A stretch of 64,000 nucleotides of DNA from Rachycentron canadum (Eukaryota > Chordata > Actinopteri > Carangiformes > Rachycentridae): positions 17,103,984 to 17,167,983 of the forward strand of contig CM076653.1 in the NCBI GenBank assembly GCA_038496675.1, written 5' to 3'. The position numbers were made by a program, and so were the translations under genes. The notes beneath the pieces are model-generated. The model saw nothing but the letters and a program-made list of their open reading frames with translations. It made no database searches and was not told where the DNA came from. Positions 51,619 through 64,000 of this stretch are shown here, piece by piece (within the stretch, counting starts at the first letter, position 1; every line of letters begins with the position of its first letter).

Positions 51619-53212
51619 TATGACAAAGCCTCTTTCATGCAGGTCATCAGCAAAGATTAACAGTAAGAAAATGAACATAAGAGTGAGTGGAGCTACAGTT
51701 TCTGCATGGAGAAACAGAACTGAATTTACTTATCAACCCAAAATCCTCCGATTATCCCATTGAAGTCAACCTGGTGTTTTGTTGTGGAAAGTAGGCGTAG
51801 ACTGTCAGATTGCCTGTTCTTGGTAAGTCAGAAGAATGTTACAATACACCACCCCCAGCCCAACTGTGAGAGCAGCTTTCCAATGCCGTCTACCAGTCTG
51901 AATAGCTCACTGAAGCAGCAGCAGCAGCCTTGGGAGGCACAAAAATGTGTTCTGTCACTCACCACTGCCTACTCCTTTTAATGTCAGCTGCAGTACATAT
52001 GCAAGTTCCTCTCTGTTCACTACACATGCCCACATACAGTAACATCTTTATGACAACATTCATCCCTGAAGTAACCAACTCAAAGCAAATGTAAACCTAA
52101 ATCCAAAAACCAGTCATAAAATAATCTATGAAGAAAAGATGAACACAAAATGTAGTCAACAAAAATCGGTTGAGGGGTTTCATAGCTATGGTTGTGTGTG
52201 GATTGGACATAGGTGTATCATACCAGGTGAGAGAGCACAGCAGGTCAGTGCATGTATGTGATGTGTTTGTACTTGAGCAGTTTTTGTTTGTTCTTGTTGG
52301 CCACAATGGCGTGGCTGCATAGTGTTGTCGGTCAGACAGTCTGCTGTTGCGTGCGAGTATAGACTGTGTTATAGCAGAGGACAGGGTCATGACTGTGATT
52401 CCATTAGTGAGGGCTTGGCAACACACTGAAGTGTAATCACTCTGAGGGTCAGTCGCTGTAACAGCACCTTAACACTACAGTAATTGGCAAATTACTTTAA
52501 CTTTTTCAACCAAACCCTCAATTGTGTAGTTTGACTTGGCATTAAAGGACAGAGGACGAGAAAATAAACATCATGGTACATTAACATGGTAATTTTACTC
52601 TTGTCCAATTCTGTGTGGGTTTTTTTGACTAGAATTTTTAAATCTGTTACGTAAAATCTTTGTTGCTTTTCATTTGATTTTGAGGGCCTTACATTTCTTT
52701 ATTTCTTATTTGTGATTTATTGTTGATTGAATTGCTTTGTACTTGGTTTGGTAAAAGTAGAGAGAAAGGAAAGGAAATAAAACACTGTGGAGAAAATGGA
52801 TAAAACCACCTAAAAGTAACCAGTAATTAAATTTGATGTGTGAGTAGTATCTGTAAAGTGCCACAAAGGACTTGGTGTAGAGACCAGAAACTCAATCATT
52901 CTCAATAAGCGTTGCATCCACATTTCGGCTTTGTGTATGTGTCTGTGGTTCTTTCTACTTTTAGCCTCAGTCAGTCTTTTGGTCCACCTCTTTGATCCAG
53001 ACGAAAATGTTCAACCACTGTTGGATGGATTTACATGAATTTTGTACATTTTGTGGTTGAGAGAATGAATCCAAATGACTGCTGTCTTTCCCACTGCCGC
53101 CACCATGAGATTAACATTTGTGGTTTTGAATAAAATGTCACAACAACTACGGTATTGAGCTGATCGCCATGATGAATGTTAATGACATTAAAATCAGCCT
53201 CAGTTGTCACTT

Positions 53213-53465
53213 GTCCATTCACCCATCTAATATCCATACCTCCAATCCTTATCCAGCTTACACTGTGCAAGGGCGAGTTCCACCCTGGACAGGTCTCCAC
53301 TCTCACAGGGCCGACACTTAGAGACAACCATTCATTTTAGAGTCACCAATTAACCTGCATGTCTTTGGACTGTGGGAGGAAGCTGGAGAACCTGGAGGGA
53401 ACCCACACAGGGAGAACATGCAAACTCCACACAGGAAGGCCCCAGGCCAAAGGTTCAAGCAGTGC
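53213..53465 (+). mobile_element. Teleost dispersed repeat (longer copy of the 43.8 kb family)
   Basis: It starts near TTCACCCATCTAATATCCAT and includes CACCCTGGACAGGTCTCCAC, TTAGAGTCACCAATTAACCT, GTCTTTGGACTGTGGGAGGA and GAGAACATGCAAACTCCACA. It is longer at the left than the 43770 copy. Short frames across it are not genes. Confidence 0.7.
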
Positions 53466-53557
53466 CATCCACCACCATACCACCATTGTCACGTACATGC
53501 TGCTGCTAAATATTCAATGTCTTTCTGAGCTTGTTGATGTTACTATTTAAATCTAAG

Positions 53558-53657
<100 letters not shown>

Positions 53658-55012
53658 ATCTCTAAGCACAGCCTCACAGAGCTGCTACCATGGCTGCCTC
53701 TTAGTTTTGTTAGTAGTAGTTTTGTTAGTTTTTGTTAGGTTTTACTCAAAGATCCCAGTAAGCACCACGTTCAGTGTTAGCATCTGGGTTAACTTCCTCA
53801 TGGCCTTGAGGGACTCTTCCCTTGTGTTGCTTTGGATTCCAGTCTCTAGGTCATCTTGTATTTATTGATATACTGAATGTGCAGCCTGTTTAATGTTTAT
53901 ATCCCCTTTCCACATTTTCAATATGCTGCTGTTTAAGTGTTAAGCAGTGGGTTTTTTTTCTGCCGCTCAGTGTGGCTGTGCAAACGAACGTCAGTGATTA
54001 ATTATGATTATGATTCTGTCCTCGAGACATCAGAGCTGTTTTCATCATCATGTCTATCAAAGAGAGGCAGAAGCTGTCGGCCACCTCTCAGGGTGTTTCA
54101 CTGTGTTTTAGAGCACAGTCTCAGCTCCGGCTTTTCCATCAGACTCTGAGAGGGGAAAATTCAAGTCTCTGATAAGTTATCACTTCTCAAATATCCTTGC
54201 ATGCATTGTGAAATTTCTACTTATTGGTAGTCTTGGTTGAACCTTGAATCCAGGACTGTTTGTCACTATGATTGACTTAGCTTTTTTCTCATCTCTGTCA
54301 ATATGAGTTCTAGTAGTTAACCAGACGCTGCACATGACCTGCTCACAAGGATGTGAAAAAGTTCTTCAAAGAAGTTCCTCTGTGGTTTTTTAGTACACAG
54401 GTGACTCATTTCTTAACAGTGAAGTCCACAGCAAGTCTGACAGGGCAATGCACAGAGCTGAATACAAACTGCACATACATTTCATACAACCTAAATACAC
54501 TCAAAAGCATGAAAAGCATCATGACATTACTGCATCTGCTGCAGTCATTTCAAACACGTGGATTGTTCTAAGTGTATTTTAATGACATGAGTCTTATGAT
54601 AACACATATCCAAATATACGAGCATGTATACCCTATACACATAGAGCATGGTTACTGTATTGAGAGAATACAATCTCACCCAGACCAGGAGTAGGCACTT
54701 CCTGTTTGTGTCACCAAAAGGACATATAAAAAACAGACACAGAACTTTTCCACTGTGTCTCTTATCACTTTTTGGCTCACTGTCACTATTTCCATCCATC
54801 TGTCTGTCTTTGATCTCTATTGTCTAGTACCACACGAGAGAATTTTATTAATTATACCAGTGCACAAAATGACGATTATTAAATAAACAAGACACTAAGA
54901 AGAAGAAGTGAAATAACTAATCATATAGACAATATTGATCATATATTTATTTATTTATTTAATAAATCTGAAATATTATGTAATTTTGCTTCTTTTGCTG
55001 TAACTTTTTATT

Positions 55013-55059
55013 TTATTGTCCAGTAGCCTGAACAATAAGTTCAGGCTACTGGACAATAA
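55013..55059. repeat. Perfect 21-bp inverted repeat with 5-bp loop
   Basis: Arms 55013-55033 and 55039-55059 are exactly complementary over 21 bases, with the loop AATAA. Pairing stops at both outer ends, and no target-site duplication or transposon terminus is evident. Confidence 0.95.
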
Positions 55060-56034
55060 CCAGTCCCATACTTTTCCTCCATTTGTCTTGATAAACAGGC
55101 AACACAAGTCAGTGTCTGTTCCATGAGGTGCTGCGTGACCTTAATATCCAGGTCATCCTGTAAATTCAAAGCTCTTAACACTCAACATAACAGACAGCAA
55201 ACACTAATTTTGATAAGCACTGGTAGTTGTAACAGAAAGTGGCTGGCTCAACTGCATGTTGACTCATTGATGAGTCATAGTTTCTATTTTAAGCAAATGT
55301 TGTATTTATCATTTGACATGAACATTTTAATCAACTACAAACATTGTAAACAGGGATTGTCAGTCTTTATCCTGTTCATAAAGTCTGACACTACAGACAC
55401 AGACTCCAGTTCCAGGAAGAGAGTTGAGAAACTGTTTCTGAGGAGGTTATGAATCTGAATGATGTTTGTCGAGCAGCTCGGCTTAAATATCATTTGACTC
55501 CACCACCTTTTCCTCCCTGTGCATCTAAGCTGAGTTTAATGTGTGTGTAGAGATTTTATAGACTAATTAAACGCATGTTGAGCATATGGCACCGTGTGTA
55601 CACAGAGTACACAAAGCTGTTTTCCATGGAAAGTTCCATTTGTTTTTAAAAAGGGAGTGATTTTAGTCCTGATGGACGTAAAGTCTAAAGAGAAGGGTTG
55701 TCTGCATGTTTGGTTCATTCCTCAATAAAGCCACTTGAGGACACAGCAGCTGATGGAAAATTCAGGTGTCCAGCAGCACATTAGTAGTGATAATAATAAT
55801 TACTAATAAATAATAAAGAACAATACTTAAATGAGTCCAGTTCATAAGCCACTTGGTTGAGGTAGTAGAGAGTCTGATGGCAGTGGAGACAAAGGATGTC
55901 CTGAAACTCTCTGAGATGATTGGTCCTATCCAAGATGGGACCAAATCTAAAAGTCCATTGAGTCCCACTGTGAATTATCTGTTGATATCTGTCTTATCCT
56001 AAAACACCACCTTCTCCCTTCTCTATCCTCTCAG

Positions 56035-56067
56035 CTGTGTGCAGAGTGACCAACAGGACTGACAGAC
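56035..56067 (+). other. ncald: ncald 5' UTR segment and splice acceptor
   Basis: A pyrimidine-rich tract (about 56009-56032) ends in the acceptor CTCTCAG at 56034. The 33 bases that follow lead to the ATG without another ATG. The ATG therefore sits in a spliced exon rather than beside the promoter, and at least one noncoding 5' exon must lie upstream. This matches the usual vertebrate NCALD layout of remote noncoding first exons. Confidence 0.75.
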
Positions 56068-56445
56068 ATGGGAAAGCAGAACAGCAAGCTCCGTCCTGAG
56101 GTGATGCAGGACCTGCTTGAGAGCACTGACTTCACCGAGCATGAGATCCAGGAGTGGTACAAGGGCTTCCTGAGGGACTGCCCCAGTGGGAACCTCTCCA
56201 TGGAGGAGTTCAAGAAGATCTACGGTAACTTCTTCCCCTATGGAGATGCTTCGAAGTTCGCAGAGCACGTCTTTCGCACATTTGATGCTAATGGTGATGG
56301 GACAATAGACTTCCGGGAGTTTATCATCGCACTAAGCGTGACGTCGCGTGGCAAACTGGAGCAGAAACTGAAATGGGCATTCAGTATGTATGACCTGGAC
56401 GGCAATGGGTACATCAGTAAAGCTGAGATGCTGGAGATTGTACAG
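56068..56445 (+). CDS. ncald: Neurocalcin delta, first coding exon (residues 1-126; gene continues beyond the window)
   Basis: Neuronal calcium sensor: a Ca-dependent myristoyl switch protein that binds membranes and partners in neurons. The exon opens with MGKQNSKLRPEVMQDL, whose Gly2 fits the N-myristoylation signal. EF1 (about residues 36-47) carries the family's Cys38-Pro39 and is expected not to bind Ca. The EF2 loop spans Asp73-Glu84 (DANGDGTIDFRE) and the EF3 loop Asp109-Glu120 (DLDGNGYISKAE). Both keep acidic residues at loop positions 1, 3 or 5, and 12. The stretches LESTDFTEHEIQEWYKGFL and SMEEFKKIYGNFFPYGD fit neurocalcin delta better than hippocalcin, HPCAL1 or VILIP-1, judged from memory of the family. 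The ATG lies 33 bases after an acceptor, with G at -3 and +4. The exon ends in phase 0 at the donor CAG|GTGAGT (56446). Full-length members have about 193 residues, so about 67 C-terminal residues including EF4 are missing here. No exon encoding them was found up to 64000. Which teleost duplicate (ncalda or ncaldb) this is cannot be told. Confidence 0.92.
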
Positions 56446-57337
56446 GTGAGTGTGCATGCAGGCAGATGATTGCTTTATTCTTCATGTGTCTTTGTATACA
56501 ATACATGTATTGTATACAACCACATATTGAACAGACTACAGATAGAAAAAACAGTGCAAAAACAAGAAATAAAATTCTAGATATAGTACATACCAGGAAG
56601 GAAGTGTCTGTCGTCATGGTAGCATCTGTTTTCTCTGTGACTGTTGGTCTGTCAGTTCTGAGTTAATTAATCCAGTGACACATAGACATGTACACACTTA
56701 CACATAAACAATAACTGTAACATTAGTCAGGGCAGCAATTGTTACATCATTGTATTAACAGCACTGCCAGTGTATCCATAACACACCCTTTTTTGACAGT
56801 GCTGGCAAGTTTAAGTGAGGGCATACAGTTCTGATCCACGTCCAGCTTCAAACATGAAGCTGTAGTACTAATTACTAAGCAGTGTACTAAGACATTACAT
56901 TTAGATATTGAGATTAGTTAGACCAATTGGAATTGTTCCTTGTCCTGCCATTGAAAGTGGCTTTGGAAACAGTTGGGAGCTCATTTAGCTTTGCTGCTTT
57001 TTAAATGTGGCTTTTAGCCCTATCAAGAAAGAAAGATGATAGATTTTCCATCTGCTCTACAAATTTTACGGGAGCAAATGGAACCAAAGCTCAACTTAAT
57101 CCATGTCTGCATTTCATCTTGAGAACGATAACGCTGACTCAACGTGAGAAGCTCCTGTCAATTTGTCAAAAGAGGAGGTGAATTTCTACAGGAGACAGGA
57201 GGAGATGGTTTCATTTACATTTTGTAGTACACAAAACTCACCATAAAGCAGAAAACAGCAAAGGAAAAGAGAGAGATGCACGTGGCATTACCTGCACAAG
57301 AGCTCCTTGTATAAACACACCATTACATGTGTGTCTG

Positions 57338-57362
57338 TGTATGTGTGTGTGTGTGTGTGTGT
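57338..57362. repeat. (GT)n microsatellite
   Basis: About 12 GT units, preceded by a TGTGTCTGTGTATG lead-in. Confidence 0.85.
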
Positions 57363-59849
57363 GCCCGTGTGTGCGCAAGCTTTTACATGCTCCACAGTAA
57401 CAGCAGTTGGTTTCTCCCACCTTAATGTCATCTAATTCCTCCCGTTAACCAGACTTGTTATCTTGTCTTTTGGTTTTGAGGGTGCTTACAAACAGGAAGT
57501 CTTTGTGACCTGTGTCAGGAGAGGATGACCTATGGGTTAGAGCTAGTATAGATGGGGAAAGGCTGAATAGATGCATTTTGCGTATCACCTTCATCAGGGA
57601 TTCAAATCACCTTTTGGTGAAGTAAGGAAGACTTAGTCATCAACATGTGTTGCTCAGCTGTTTTTTCATGTGTGATTTAAACCACCCTGATGAAGGCCCT
57701 GTGCCGATCTGTGTAGGTGAAATAAAGAAGTTAGTCAGCTGGTGTTGTTGTTTTGTCACATTAGGTTCATTGTGTCTTGAGCACATAGTTGTCTGGTGAA
57801 GTGGCGCAGCACATTCCTGCTGCTCGACACTGACAGCAGGAACCACAGAAGAGAGGAATGCTGCAGTCACACCACAAAGTGACATTCACCCATCGGTGCA
57901 GATGTGGGGAGCAGGAAGCTTTGTGATGAGGTGACTATGTGCAGGGGCTGATAGGGGACTTGCTAGCTGGTTAATGAACTGTTGGCTCAGTCCTATTGGT
58001 GCCCAGATCTGTTTACCTCCCCTGACATTTTGTTCACCATTTTGCTTAATAAAGTGTTATTAAGAGGGAAAATAAAGCCGAGCTCCAAGCTAACAGTTTG
58101 GTAACAGTCAGTTTGGTAACTTTTTAACTTAGTTTGGTCATTACTTGGACAATAATAATAAGTTTTTTCAAAAGGTGTATTTGAACTAACAACTGTCTGC
58201 TTCTCTTTTGTGGAACAGTTTTAACTATGATGGAAAAGGTTAAATATGATATTATTATTACTATTAAATGTTGCAGCTAATAAGAGGTTAGATGAACAGC
58301 ACATTCAAGTGATAATTCTATGTCCACAACCTTTTCATATTACATTTCATATTAAACACAGACATTTTTCCTATTGATGTTCTAAAAATATTATGTTACA
58401 GCTGCTTTAAAGTTTGATTAAATGCTTTTCCTTGTGGAATATCATTGGTTTTGTTCCCATTGTGGTATCACAGAGCTTTGGTTAGTATATTCTGAATCAC
58501 TGATGATTCAGGGTAAAGTAGCTATAGAATGGAGCTAATTCAAGTCAACTTGACTTCTGTGATTCATTTCCAAATTAATCAGTGCCATTTCCACAAAATA
58601 TCAGTTTATAATACCTCTCATTTATCACATTTATTGTTGCTTAAAGACCACAGTGATTCAGACTTCAGCCTGCCATTCTTCTCTACCTCCTAACAACATG
58701 AACCCTCTGCTTCCTTTCCATTAAAAAAATGGTGCTTTTCCCAAGGACAGCAGAATACAAAGCGATGACTTAGAGGCTCATGTCTGATTGTCTGCAGGGA
58801 TCAACAGTTGACGTGAATAAGGAAAAGAAAAGGTTGAAAGTCCAACCTGAAGGAAGCAGTGTAGGATTCGATCACCTTATAACGTAGTTTAAAACAGCCT
58901 CAGAAATGATGTTCACTTTCATCAAGCATCAGTTCTACATATATTGTAGTTCAAACTCAAATTTAATTGTAGCTTTGGTGATGTAGATGCAGGAGCTCTG
59001 TGTTTTACTCATTAGATTCGATGGTGCCATTCCTCATTGTTCAAGTGCAGTTTTAGAAAAGGCCCAGGGCCATCTCAGTTTCTTCCTTTTTATCTGAGAC
59101 ACACAGAAACATTTATTCATGCACACATTCGCACAGTGTTCATTTATCCTCTTCTGCATTTGGCTGGCCGACTCTCTTGGTTCAAAGCCACCCACCTCCG
59201 CAGAGAGAAAGCAGGCTTAAGAGAAAAGTTTTCAGGTAACTGCAAAAGAGCTCAAAGTCTTTCAATAAAGTCTGCAGCTTATTATGATCACAGTATCTGT
59301 TTTCAGGGGCATCAGAGGGCAGTTTGTCAGGTGGTTCTCATAAAGCAAGATCCAACCATTTTCTGCCACTTGTACAGGTCTGGTTTGTAAAAGACCAGAC
59401 ATCCTTCTCCTAATCCTCTAATTCTAAATGCTGCATAATATTGACAAGCGTCAGTATGGATACTGATGTAGCATTAGTTCAGATTTACACTGAAGGAAGT
59501 GAGAATGAAGTCTCAGTGTGATTGTGTTTAGCCTTGCCACTAACACGGCTTTAAGACTGGTTTTGTCTTTTTATCTGTCGGACACTGGTTCAGACTGATT
59601 TTCTGTCGTTCTCCTAAAAAACTCTCACATCCCACCAGGAACTCTGGTCTGAATTCTGACACATTTGGACAGTAGCACTCTCCCAGTTAAAACTAGAATA
59701 TTTTCCTCTGTCACTTCTCATCATGTATTTATAAAATCTGTCAATGGATAACAGTCTGGTTAAGACATCTATAGTACTCCCAAGATACTTAGCAAACACT
59801 AGCAAGCTTGTTAGTGGGTTAATTGGCTTCATCCACACTAGCCAAGTAG

Positions 59850-60390
59850 ACCTGGAAACATAAAATGTTTTCTAGACATTTTGGTAAAGAGCCAAACAGA
59901 AACATCTCTGCTGTTTTCTTGCTCTCCGCTGGTTTGTGAGCTGCAGTTTTGAAGCCTCCAGTTTGTAATTTGTCCATCAGCCATTTTGGTCTTTTGAAAC
60001 CAGTAGAAACCATATTTGGAGGAGAAGGTGGTGCTGAGGAGCAGTGAGGGGTGGATCTGACCTGCTCTGTACTCTATCCTGATTGTGTGGTACAGTCTGT
60101 CAATCACAAAGTAACCACACCCTAATTCATATTCTGCTTTATGGTCTATTTTCCTCTAGATTGGACCATCATTTAAAAAAATGAACATCATGTTGTATTG
60201 AAGATTTGGAACTAGAGACTGAGACCATAAACTCATTAGGAAAACGTTTACTGAGCTAATAAATCAAGGGGGAAGTAGGGACATTTTCCCATAGACTTCA
60301 ATACAACCTGACTTCTTTTTACAACCAGTGGAGTCGCCCCCTGAGGCTTTTAAGCATTGACTTCACTTTACAGCCCCACAACAAACATCC
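59850..60390 (+). mobile_element. Teleost dispersed repeat, class uncertain
   Basis: Recognisable pieces are GAAACCAGTAGAAACCATAT, GGTGGTGCTGAGGAGCAGTG, TGACCTGCTCTGTACTCTAT, ACCATAAACTCATTAGGAAA, CCCATAGACTTCAATACAAC and GGAGTCGCCCCCTGAGG. This order recurs in many fish genomes. Boundaries are approximate. The minus-strand frames at 59819-60107 are its shadows. Confidence 0.55.
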
Positions 60391-63300
60391 ACTTTTATAG
60401 TATTAGCATGGCCATAGACTCTTAGCCTTGTATGTCCAGCATATGTTGTTGTTGATCACAGAAACAACTCTAAATCCTCACTTGGCAGCAGGCAGCCCAG
60501 TTTGGAGTGTCTTCTCACTCCATTACACCAGCATTATTGTGGCCAGCACTTTCCCTAACGAGCCCTTTCCTCCCACAGTGGTCTCCATGTTCTCTATTCA
60601 CACTCACCTCCATTTACTGTAGTGACTGGGGGCTAGCTACTGCTCTCCTGCAGAGTGTGTGTAAAATCTGGTGATGCTCATAATTAGCCTTGCAGTGGGA
60701 GTACTTGAATGAGATGGATCTCAGTCAGCCTGGCTCATCCTATTCAGATAATGACAAAATCTGAACGCAGGGAGAAAGATAAAACTGTCTCATCCACTCG
60801 TCAATAGTTGATATCTAACCTCTATCTGTCTTTCATCTGAAGGACAGAGTTAACAGCAGAGCAGACGAGCACAGAGGGAAGTTCATTCTTTCAATCCATA
60901 GTTTCATTTGGCAAAATAGAGAGGAGAGAGCTTTCATACTGATAATTTTATGAGATTGAACAGAATAATGGGAGTAGATGAAGAGATCACTGCTCAGTGA
61001 GATAAAGGCACCATGGGAAACGTATTTATCTTTGGTGTGAGGGTGAGGCAAGACACTGTGTGCGTGCTGTGCCTCAACAATTAGATGAACTCCCTCTCTT
61101 TTTCTTTTTCTATCTGTGGTGAACTCTGCATCTCTACACCAGCTTCATTCAGAGAGCAGAGAGATGGTAATAACCAGGATATTTATGTGACAATGCTAAG
61201 TGCTCAGGTTTTGTGGCTTGGTAGCTTTGTGCTTTGTTTTCTCTTTCTGTGACGTTAACTGTGGCTCAGGCTGCTTCTGGTGATGTTCTTGTCTGAGAGC
61301 CACCAACGTGAAACCATCAGTTGTTGACACAATCAACAAATTGAACCTTTCTCTGTGGGGCGTTCAGGTTGTAGGATGGATCCTCTTCAGACTCCTAAAG
61401 CTTGGGAAAGTCTGTCTGAATTAAGTAAAATGTGTACCTGTGTTATAGACAAAGGGACGATTGCTGGCAGAACCAATAAAGTGTTGTCTCACTATACTTT
61501 CTGACCGCCCTGCCTTTTCATTGGCACAGTGATTCCTACTGAAGATGTAAAAAAGTCACAAAGAATTTTTCTTTCAAGGCTGAATCATTTTCTAAAACAG
61601 TAAGGCAACAACAAATTACTACTATTTAATATAGAATATTGATAGAGACTGTCTGCAGCTACAGAAACCTCTAGGACACAAGGTTGTCATGTGTGTGGGA
61701 CTGAGTGTGTACGATCAAGGTGATAAAGAAACATGTCAGTGCACTGGCATGGCTGCTGATGTGTTACTTTTAGTTATGCCTGTGCACCAGCAACACCGAG
61801 AGGAGGAGGCATTGAGTTCACTGGGTGTCCATCCTATTCTTGTGAACGCGATATCTCAGTAACAAGTTCACGGTAACCTCACAAAAGACAGGACACAATT
61901 TAACTCAAAGGGATAGGATGTTTAGAATAGGATCAGATGGACATTTTTTATCCAAATGGTCAAAGGTCAACTTCACTATGACATCATAATGCTCTGTAAA
62001 ACCCCTCTGGCCTTTATTCCAGGAGGGGGGGGGGTAAATCAGGAGGGGGAGATTGTGACTTTGTGGAGGGAAACAACCGCAAGGCAGTTTTTCTCGTCTT
62101 TGTCGCATTGAAGCTCTGTGACAGAGAGGAATAAGACATGTCAGACTTAGGATACACACAAAGGGAAAGATAAGAGAAATGTCCAAAAACCACCAGACTT
62201 GTACTTTAAATCACCAAATGTATTTTAAGCATTCATTAAATGTCATTGTGGGATGAAATAGGTTGAGACAAAAACGTCTTCTGTCTCTTTCTTTCTGTTT
62301 TTATATCATCGTTTGTAGTCAGGAATACTGAGAGGGATATAAACTGCAGATCATTTCACTTCTTATTGGTTGCTTGTGATTTTGGGATTAAGAAATTTAA
62401 TCTTATTCCAGTGCATTGCCATGGATTAGACCAGCAGTTTAATCCTCACTTTGTAATATTGGCTAAATGTAATAAACACTCAGAGCAGTTTGAAGGATTT
62501 TGATTAATAACAGACCCAAACTGAAATAAAGGCTCATATTAACTGTGGCTGCTGCTTGTCTATCAGTTTCTCCACTCTGACCCAGAAGCTGAGCTGCCCT
62601 GCCACTGTGTAATAGGAGGCATAACAGCACCTATTTAAAGCTCCCACTGCACTGTAATCACAATCAAACTTCTTCTGTTCGCATGTCAGCTCCTATTCCC
62701 CTCAAAGCCGCCTCCTTATTAGAGGCAGAGAGAGTGGGTTGTGATTTCACTGTTTACTGCCAAACAGCCTGCAATGCAACAGAGAGCAATAGCACAGAAA
62801 TATCACAGGGATGGGTTACATAAAATCCCACATGTGGCAAAATACTTTGTGTGGGCCTCTGGGTCTCTTTTGTTATTATACTTTTTTCTTTGCGACTGAA
62901 TGAATCACCAGTTCAGCAAACTGAAGCACAGCAGCAACTGTACAAGCTGGAAAGAAAAGAAAGAATGTGTGTGTGAAACAAAACTGTTAATGATTTGAAC
63001 TGAACTTACTCGAACTCCTCCCTGCTGCAGCTGCAGCTCCTTCTGACACCAGCATACATACGTCATACCACCGTACATCGTAAAAATGGACGGCTCAACA
63101 CAAGCACCCAACAGATAACTGCATACATCCACACATTTGCTACATGTCCCCCATGCAACACAGTACAAGAGGCTGAAGGTTCCTACCCTTTTAGTTCATC
63201 CAGGTATTTTCAGCATGTTGTACTGTGTTGCTTGGGGGACGCATAATAAAAAATAAAGTCTGAGAAGTAATGTAGCCATCTGTCTGGTGTTTGATTGAGC

Positions 63301-64000
63301 CACCAGATGTTTAGACTGCACAAAGAGACAACAGAACACCCTCTTCAGCTCTGGTAAACTCACTGGCTGACGTAACGTATTAGAACCGGTGCACAATGCC
63401 AGAAAATCACCACAGACCCCAGATTTAAATGTCTGGTATACAGCGAGTTTTGTCTGCTGCTGCTGATTGATCAGTGTGTGAAGACATTTGGCAAATGCTC
63501 GAATATAATAGACGTTTATTCAAATGTCCTGCACTGCAGCTTTAACTTAGTGACAATGTAAAACTAACTGAACCTGAGAAAACAAGTTCAATGAAGATTT
63601 TAGGCTGACTTAAGTGTTTATGTACATGGATAATCATTACAGACAGTCAGACAGATTAGCTTTAATTTTACACTTAATTTAACTTGTATTAAAGACACAG
63701 CTAGTGTCCTTCATGAGTGGGTGCTTCAAAGTCCAACAACAGAGCCTGATGCTTCCTGGCTCAAACTGATCAGCTGAGTAATACAGAGCGACATCAAACA
63801 GGTGCTGCTTCCCTAAACTGACAGCGCGCGGATCTGAATCTGCTGCAGGTTATACACACGACCCCACAGTAGATAACCCCGACTATCCGTACAGACTCAA
63901 ATCTGTTTTTTAAACTTAAATAACTCTCAGCTCTTCATTCGTAGAACTCATCATGTGGTTAGTACAGTAAAAAGCTTAGCTTCACTTAGCTAGAAATAAA

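Larger units (their letters stand above)
56446..64000 (+). other. ncald: ncald intron following the first coding exon, open at the window edge
   Basis: No reading frame here resembles the rest of a neuronal calcium sensor (the helix after EF3, EF4, or the C-terminus), so the next coding exon is probably beyond 64000. That makes the intron at least 7.5 kb. Visible contents are a GT array near 57.34 kb, a teleost-type dispersed repeat near 59.85-60.39 kb and a short G-run at about 62.03 kb. I see nothing else. Confidence 0.7.

Noticed and set aside
62026..62071. G-run and nearby G-tracts as a G-quadruplex regulatory element
   Set aside because: One long G-run plus scattered G-tracts, not near any promoter or exon; insufficient to call.
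56446..64000. Search for the remaining ncald coding exons
   Set aside because: No frame matches the expected post-EF3 helix, EF4 or C-terminus; they are presumed to lie beyond the window.

Overview
The window is typical teleost fish DNA, probably from a percomorph. Evidence for this is the long CA/GT microsatellites, an eroded Rex3-like LINE ending in a GATG tail, a Rex1-like LINE 3' end, tRNA-derived SINEs, several other teleost-type dispersed repeats, and one exon that reads as vertebrate neurocalcin delta. Coding density is very low. Almost all open frames longer than 60 codons are chance frames, many of them running through CA/GT repeats. No rRNA, tRNA, CRISPR or bacterial feature is visible.

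The one secure gene is ncald (neurocalcin delta, a neuronal calcium sensor). Its first coding exon lies at 56068-56445 on the plus strand. It encodes residues 1-126: the myristoylation site, the degenerate EF1, and the Ca-binding loops of EF2 and EF3. The rest of the protein, including EF4, was not found before the window ends at 64000. A good acceptor at 56034 precedes 33 bases of 5' UTR, so at least one more 5' exon lies upstream. The best in-window candidate for it is 35335-35661: a pyrimidine-rich promoter-like block with a perfect CRE, an E-box inside an inverted repeat, and a consensus donor. If that is right, about 20.4 kb (35662-56034) is a single 5' UTR intron.

The left end holds a second possible transcription unit. 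A CpG-rich block (about 4930-5900) carries two ETS-type sites and a strong donor at 5401. A candidate second exon at 8197-8324 is bounded by good splice signals and continues the same reading frame. I do not recognise the peptide. These could equally be the start of an unidentified gene or distal 5' exons of ncald. The CpG block lies between two copies of a dispersed repeat of about 150 bp. A CTCF-like motif on the minus strand lies just upstream and another on the plus strand at its edge.

The remainder (about 1-4.1 kb, 8.3-35.3 kb and both ncald introns) is noncoding. It holds microsatellites, small tandem repeats, LINE and SINE relics, and a few unusual structures: a perfect 21-bp inverted repeat at 55013-55059, an 18-bp hairpin at 4630-4669, a TAA/ATT palindrome near 51.57-51.62 kb, a T/G/T homopolymer block near 39.47 kb, and a 174-bp GT array containing the only ambiguous base (37332).
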